DNA of 64,000 nucleotides. Source: Bryobacter aggregatus MPL3 (GTDB lineage Bacteria; Acidobacteriota; Terriglobia; Bryobacterales; Bryobacteraceae). Shown here in pieces: positions 59,844 to 64,000 of the stretch. The position numbers and the translations under genes were made by a program. The stretch spans positions 1,612,001 through 1,676,000 of the forward strand of contig NZ_JNIF01000003.1 in the NCBI RefSeq assembly GCF_000702445.1, in the 5' to 3' direction. Under the pieces are notes generated by a model that saw only the letters and a program-made list of their open reading frames with translations, was not told where the DNA came from and searched no databases. The number at the start of each line of letters is the position of its first letter. Positions within the stretch are counted from its first letter, which is position 1.

Positions 59844-60890
59844 CTACGAGCTACGCGCTTCTTTAACCCGTGCCGCAACGCGGACGGTCTTGGGAGCCGG
59901 TTGGCTGACCGGTTGGAACTGGAACCAGTTCGCCAGGTATTCATCGCTGACCTTGCGGTTGGCCATGATGATCTTGCGCTTGGCCCGGACGCTCTTCCAC
60001 TTCTTGGCCAACAGCCAGAAGGCCTTCAGCGAGGATCGTTCCTGCAACAAACAACAACCGACCACGACGATGTCTCGAAACGTGATCGGGATGAAATTGC
60101 GGAGGTAGAGATCGGGGGTCATGTTCTTCACTCGCATCAGGAAGCGATTCTTGACGGAGTGCATGTTGATAGCGGGAGAAAGAGAACGGCGGTTGCCAGG
60201 CAAAACCGTACGGACATGATAGCCGCGGGCATGCGGCGTATAAAGAGTCTTCCAGCCATAGAGCTGGGCGCGCCAGGCAACGTCGGCATCTTCGCGGTAG
60301 ACAAAGAAGTCGGCGTCGAAGAATTCGTTGTAGATCGAAATATCGTCGATCATCTCGCGGCGGTACAGCGCAGCGGCGGCAGTGGCGCCGAAGACATATT
60401 CAAAATTCAGGTAATGGCCATTATCGACATCCTGGCTGCCGCGATCGAGATGGCGCAGCATCGGATTGAAGTAGATTCCGGTGGAATCGACCATCGACTT
60501 CTCCGGCAGATCGAAGGTGGCCATCATGGCCATCAGCTTGCCGCAGACGGTGCCAATTTGAGGGTCGCGATTGCCGGCATCGACGAGGCTCTGGATGAAG
60601 TTTGGCATCAACAGAACATCGGGATTGAGGGTGAGAATCCATTCGGCATTCGACATGTGAATGCACTGATTCTGGGCAGCGGCGAACCCAACATTTTCTT
60701 CGTTGGTGACTAAGCGGATGCGATCGGTGAACTGGTCGAGGATGTCGAGGGTGCCATCGGTGGAGCCGTTATCGACAACGATGATTTCCTTCAGTGTGTA
60801 GCGCTGCGCTAACACCGATTCCAAGCATCGTTTGATGAAACGTCCGCTGTTGTACGTAACGATTGTGACTGAGACTAAGCCGTTATGCAT
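59844..60890 (-). CDS. GT2-family glycosyltransferase A
   Basis: 348 residues. VSVTIVTYNSGRFIKRCLES and EIIVVDNGSTDGTLDILDQF open the GT-A domain. LTLNPDVLLMP holds the metal-binding region. A basic C-terminal region follows. The start at 60890 gives the family N-terminus and overlaps the previous stop by eight bases. Confidence 0.9.
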   Translation of the reverse strand: MHNGLVSVTIVTYNSGRFIKRCLESVLAQRYTLKEIIVVDNGSTDGTLDILDQFTDRIRLVTNEENVGFAAAQNQCIHMSNAEWILTLNPDVLLMPNFIQSLVDAGNRDPQIGTVCGKLMAMMATFDLPEKSMVDSTGIYFNPMLRHLDRGSQDVDNGHYLNFEYVFGATAAAALYRREMIDDISIYNEFFDADFFVYREDADVAWRAQLYGWKTLYTPHARGYHVRTVLPGNRRSLSPAINMHSVKNRFLMRVKNMTPDLYLRNFIPITFRDIVVVGCCLLQERSSLKAFWLLAKKWKSVRAKRKIIMANRKVSDEYLANWFQFQPVSQPAPKTVRVAARVKEARSS

Positions 60891-61851
60891 TGTCGATATG
60901 ATCGGGGCCTTCCACCTGCCGGCCTGGCCGGAGGGTATCAACCCGGCCCTTGATGAGACTCACCAATGCCAGTCGCAGAACGCTGACATAGACGCCGGGA
61001 GTGCGGGCACTCTCGGGCCGGAAAATAATCCTAGAAAACATCTTCAGGACGGACGCAGCGGCTACAGCCAAACCAACCAAACACCGGGAACACCACCCAA
61101 AACGCTTGGCGGCGTACCTTAGAAGGCTACCATACCATGTTAACTCTTTAAAGGACCACTCAATTTTCCGGATGCTGCGCCCGCCGGCATGTTTTGCCTG
61201 GGCTAAAGGAGTGTAGCGAATGGAGAAGCCATGGTCCAGCAGCCGCGCACAGAAGTCGACATCTTCAAACCAGACCGGCCAGAACTGCTCATCCATGCCG
61301 CCGAGACGCTCGAAGATGTCGCGCTTGACCATCAGAAAGGCGCCGGGAGGCTGTTCGACCTCCTGCGCTTTTGAGGCGTCAAAGCCCGCGCAGCGATAGC
61401 GCCGGTTCACCGGATTGCCCGGAAAGAGCCGGTTGAAACCGAGGGTTTCAAAGATCAACGTGGCGGGAGTGGGCAGACGCCGGATAGCAAAGCCGCTTTG
61501 CAGCGCGCCATCCAATCCAGACAACATGCCGCCTGCCGCTCCCCCACCCGCCGCCGCCGCCATTTCTGACAGACCTCCTTGGACGACGGTATCGGGATTG
61601 AGAATCAGTGCAAACTCACTTGCAAGCGCCATCACCCCGCGATTTACTCCTCCGCTGAAGCCTAGATTCTCGGGGTAGTAGAGGAGTTTCACCTGCGGAT
61701 AGGAGGCGGCAATATTTCTGGTATTGTCTGTTGATCCGTTATCGACCACCACGATCTCGCGCAATCCGGCCCTGTCGAGCGCTTCGATGCAGGCGGCGAT
61801 TTCGTCGGCGGAATTCCAGGTGACAATGACGGCGCCGATGCTGGCGCTCAT
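60883..61851 (-). CDS. GT2-family glycosyltransferase B (rhamnosyltransferase-like)
   Basis: 322 residues. GAVIVTWNSADEIAACIEAL and EIVVVDNGSTDNTRN, followed by LILNPDTVVQGG and a PVWFEDVDFCARLLDHGF acceptor block, as in WsaF/rhamnosyltransferase-like GT2 enzymes. A hydrophobic segment lies near 245-265. It overlaps the upstream gene by four bases. Confidence 0.9.
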   Translation of the reverse strand: MSASIGAVIVTWNSADEIAACIEALDRAGLREIVVVDNGSTDNTRNIAASYPQVKLLYYPENLGFSGGVNRGVMALASEFALILNPDTVVQGGLSEMAAAAGGGAAGGMLSGLDGALQSGFAIRRLPTPATLIFETLGFNRLFPGNPVNRRYRCAGFDASKAQEVEQPPGAFLMVKRDIFERLGGMDEQFWPVWFEDVDFCARLLDHGFSIRYTPLAQAKHAGGRSIRKIEWSFKELTWYGSLLRYAAKRFGWCSRCLVGLAVAAASVLKMFSRIIFRPESARTPGVYVSVLRLALVSLIKGRVDTLRPGRQVEGPDHIDNA

Positions 61852-62789
61852 GTGAGCATCCAGTAGCAGCGCCAGAAGCGGTCGCTGCCGGTTGCGGCGT
61901 CAGAGGCGAAGATCTCGCTTTCCAATCGCGACAGTAGAGCCGTCGAATCGGCTTCGTTTTTGAAGTTCCGAATTCCTTCGAGTTTGCCTTCGAGCCAAGG
62001 GAGAAAGCAGCCATGGCGCGCCGCGGCAAAACCCCAAAGTCCTTGGCCGACTATCACTTTCCACCAATCGCCGCCGTGCCTGGCGACGAGTTTCAGTTGG
62101 TTGCGCGAAGTGAGTTGCACCTGGCGGGGGTGCCAGGCGCCGAGCGTCGAACTACCCCGGTGCCAGGCGACCGCCGCCGGTTCATAGATGCCGCGCAGCC
62201 CGAGTTTGCTGCCGCGCAAGCCGATATCGACATCTTCAAGATAACTTTCAAAGCTGAGGTCGAGCCCGCCGGTGGCCTCCCAGTACTCCCGGTTGAGGAG
62301 GATCGCCGTCCAGGGGGCGAGATCGATCGAGCGGCCGCGATTCCAATAGGCGCTATCCCGTTTGCCCGCTCCAGCGCGCATCGGCACCCCGCTGAGGCTG
62401 GCCAGATCCCAGGTGGCATCGATCCGCTCCGGGTGTTGCCATTGCAGGACTTTGCCGACGGCGAAGCTGGCATCGACGCGGGCGAGGCACTCGAGCCAGT
62501 CCGGCGCGAGGCGAATGTCGTTGTTGAGAATTGCGATCCGGTGGGCGGTTGACGCTTCGATGCCGGCGTGGACGGCTGCGGCAAAGCCCAGATTTTTGCC
62601 GAGGTCGAGCCAGGTGGCGCCATATTCTGCAGCAACTTCGCGCGAACCGTCTTCTGACGCACCATCGACGAGAATCACTGCAGTGGGCTGGAGAGTCTGC
62701 GCGGCAAGACTCGGCAACAATTGCGCCAGATGCTCCCGCCCGCGCCAGGTGGGAACGACTACGTGAATCGCTTCTTCAGAAGAAACCAT
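61848..62789 (-). CDS. GT2-family glycosyltransferase C
   Basis: About 313 residues. VVVPTWRGREHLAQLLPSLA, ILVDGASEDGSREVAAEYG and AILNNDIRLAPDWLECL are the GT-A blocks; YLEDVDIGLRGSKLGLRGIY corresponds to the acceptor region. An alternative start is at 62813. It overlaps the next upstream gene. Confidence 0.9.
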   Translation of the reverse strand: MVSSEEAIHVVVPTWRGREHLAQLLPSLAAQTLQPTAVILVDGASEDGSREVAAEYGATWLDLGKNLGFAAAVHAGIEASTAHRIAILNNDIRLAPDWLECLARVDASFAVGKVLQWQHPERIDATWDLASLSGVPMRAGAGKRDSAYWNRGRSIDLAPWTAILLNREYWEATGGLDLSFESYLEDVDIGLRGSKLGLRGIYEPAAVAWHRGSSTLGAWHPRQVQLTSRNQLKLVARHGGDWWKVIVGQGLWGFAAARHGCFLPWLEGKLEGIRNFKNEADSTALLSRLESEIFASDAATGSDRFWRCYWMLT

Positions 62790-63430
62790 AGGTTGTAGAA
62801 GCCATCCCGCCACGGGTTTAGCTTAATTTCCCCGAGCCGCGACGTATAGTGAATCGAGAGTTCGGCAAAACGAACATTCTCTGCCTTGATCGCCTCGATT
62901 TTTATTTCTTCCGAAAACGCCATTCCGTCGCTTTCGAGCGTCATTTGAGAGAGGATGCTTCTGCGGAAGACCCACATGCCGCTTTGTGAGTCGCTCACCC
63001 AGCGAAAATAAAGGATGCTCATCGCAATCGACAGGATGAAGTTGCCGATCTTATGCTTGAAGCTCATCGCCTCCGGGTCTCGCACCGGGAAGCGCGAGGC
63101 GTTGAGGAAATCGACGTCCAAATGACGGAAGGCTTCGAGCAGATAAGAGATGGCGTCGGGAGGATAGCTATGGTCCCCGTCGAGGGTGACGATAATGTCA
63201 CCGGTGGCAAAGGCAAAGCCCTTCTTATAAGCACGCCCGTAGCCGCGGGCATCTTCGCGAATGACACGCGCGCCGAAGCGGGCCGCCACCTCACTGGTGC
63301 GGTCTGTGGATCCGTTGTCCACCACGATCACTTCATCGACCAGGGGCGGCATACGCAGCAGAACCTGCTCGATTCCCTGCTCTTCATTGAGGCAGGGCAT
63401 GATGACGGTGATGCGTTGGTTGTTATACAT
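62759..63430 (-). CDS. GT2-family glycosyltransferase D (DPM1-like)
   Basis: 223 residues. ITVIMPCLNEEQGIEQVLL, EVIVVDNGSTDRTSEVAARF, then IIVTLDGDHSYPPDAI with the metal DxD-like site and VSDSQSGMWVFRRSIL. It resembles dolichol/undecaprenyl-phosphate mannose or glucose synthases without a membrane domain. It is divergent from the following secreted protein, starting 24 bases apart. Confidence 0.9.
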   Translation of the reverse strand: MYNNQRITVIMPCLNEEQGIEQVLLRMPPLVDEVIVVDNGSTDRTSEVAARFGARVIREDARGYGRAYKKGFAFATGDIIVTLDGDHSYPPDAISYLLEAFRHLDVDFLNASRFPVRDPEAMSFKHKIGNFILSIAMSILYFRWVSDSQSGMWVFRRSILSQMTLESDGMAFSEEIKIEAIKAENVRFAELSIHYTSRLGEIKLNPWRDGFYNLWFLLKKRFT

Positions 63431-63454
63431 CAGAAAAGGAAATTCCAGAATGCC

Positions 63455-64000
63455 ATGCGCACTCTAGCTCTACTAGTCTCTACTACACTGACGGCCGTGA
63501 TCGGCCTGGCCCAGGGCAATGCCGAATTGAGCCAGGTGCAAACCGTGTACCTCATGCCGATGGCGAATGGCTTTGACCAATATCTCGCGAATCGCCTGCG
63601 CAATGGGGTGAACCAGATTCGCATCGTGACCGACCCTTCCAAGGCCGATGCTGTTTTTACCGATCGCATCGGGACCAGCTTTGAGGCGAAGCTCGAAGAA
63701 ATGGAAGAGGCGGCCAAAGAAAAAGTGGCTGCTGTCGCGCCGGTGACTTCGCCGCTCCCACAGGACATCCCACACAATGCGGGTCCGGTGGGCGACACGC
63801 CGTCCGCAGGCTTCAAGTTTGCCCCAAAGATTTCGTCCAGCGCCGGCCGTGGCCGTGGGACGTACTTCCTGGTAGACCGCCGCTCGCGTCTGGTGCTCTG
63901 GTCGACATACAAGGCATCAAAAGACATGCAGCCGAAGACGCTGAATGGGACCGCGGGCAAGATTGCTGAGGAGCTGGAACGAGACTTCATCGGCAAGAAG
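63455..64000 (+). CDS. secreted protein, cut by window edge
   Basis: At least 182 residues, open to the window end. Signal-like N-terminus MRTLALLVSTTLTAVIGLAQ, then a region with YLMPMANGFDQYLANRLRNG, a Pro-rich middle and GRGTYFLVDRRSRLVLWSTY, which resembles proteins of unknown function with a periplasmic domain. AAGGA lies upstream. It could not be placed in a family. Confidence 0.6.
   Translation, partial: MRTLALLVSTTLTAVIGLAQGNAELSQVQTVYLMPMANGFDQYLANRLRNGVNQIRIVTDPSKADAVFTDRIGTSFEAKLEEMEEAAKEKVAAVAPVTSPLPQDIPHNAGPVGDTPSAGFKFAPKISSSAGRGRGTYFLVDRRSRLVLWSTYKASKDMQPKTLNGTAGKIAEELERDFIGKK

Noticed and set aside
63430-63996. 188-codon minus-strand frame at the window end
   Set aside because: The plus strand reads as a secreted protein with signal peptide, open to the edge.

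Overview
The window looks like a chromosomal segment around the replication origin of an Acidobacteriota member, most likely a Bryobacter/Solibacter-type bacterium. This is an inference. It rests on three PadR-regulator plus ADOP-type orphan permease pairs, a 1067-residue Oar-like TonB-dependent receptor with an N-terminal carboxypeptidase-regulatory-like domain, a YncE-propeller/phosphoesterase fusion, a lipid A gene block (Gram-negative envelope) and the dnaA-dnaN-gyrB order. Most genes are GC-rich. Two blocks, about 26.2-30.2 kb and 36.0-37.9 kb, are visibly richer in A+T and encode unfamiliar secreted proteins.

Layout. 0.2-5.4 kb: translationally coupled secreted phosphoesterase and alpha/beta hydrolase, with a divergent NIPSNAP protein. 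5.4-10.6 kb: rsmI, a membrane protein with an altered JAMM/MPN domain, a stand-alone ClpB-D2-like ATPase, infA, an SDR oxidoreductase and a DinB-like protein. 10.8-19.2 kb: two PadR/ADOP pairs flanking an erythromycin-esterase-like protein and a DUF1801 protein. 19.2-26.0 kb: a gene-poor kilobase, an unknown protein, the TonB-dependent receptor, and an ECF sigma factor coupled to a small membrane protein, opposite another membrane protein across a palindromic intergenic region. 26.2-30.2 kb: an operon for a secreted metzincin-like protein and two secreted proteins related to each other. 30.5-31.65 kb: metA preceded by a compact SAM-I-like riboswitch candidate and followed by a clear terminator. 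32.1-36.0 kb: a methyltransferase and the third PadR/ADOP pair. 36.2-37.9 kb: a secreted protein with an LAS-type (MepA/VanX-like) metal site and a secreted companion. 37.8-40.6 kb: fabZ-lpxA-lpxI plus a UPF0489 gene. 40.6-44.5 kb: an M20 peptidase, a frameshifted DUF3800 gene and lysS. 44.6-45.4 kb: remnants of IS5- and IS481-type transposases. 45.8-47.5 kb: bcp, a TIGR04282-type transferase, cytochrome c and tRNA-Glu. 47.9-54.5 kb: a quinone-reductase-type MDR, then gyrB, dnaN and dnaA on the minus strand, with an inverted pair of DnaA boxes upstream of dnaA. 54.5-57.7 kb: tRNA-Gly and an oxyR/ankyrin/katA oxidative-stress operon with an OxyR-like palindrome. 57.7-63.4 kb: alr and five glycosyltransferases in one overlapping run. 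The last 0.5 kb starts a secreted protein cut by the window edge.

How the genes work together. The katA-ank-oxyR operon should form one peroxide-defence unit in which a periplasmic catalase is controlled by its own sensor; bcp nearby is a further peroxidase. fabZ, lpxA and lpxI channel hydroxyacyl-ACP into lipid A, and the glycosyltransferase run with alr serves surface polysaccharide and peptidoglycan. The most interesting material is the compact riboswitch before metA, the two A+T-rich secreted peptidase modules with companion proteins, the OxyR-like operator inside its own operon, and the palindrome between the sigma factor and the membrane protein.
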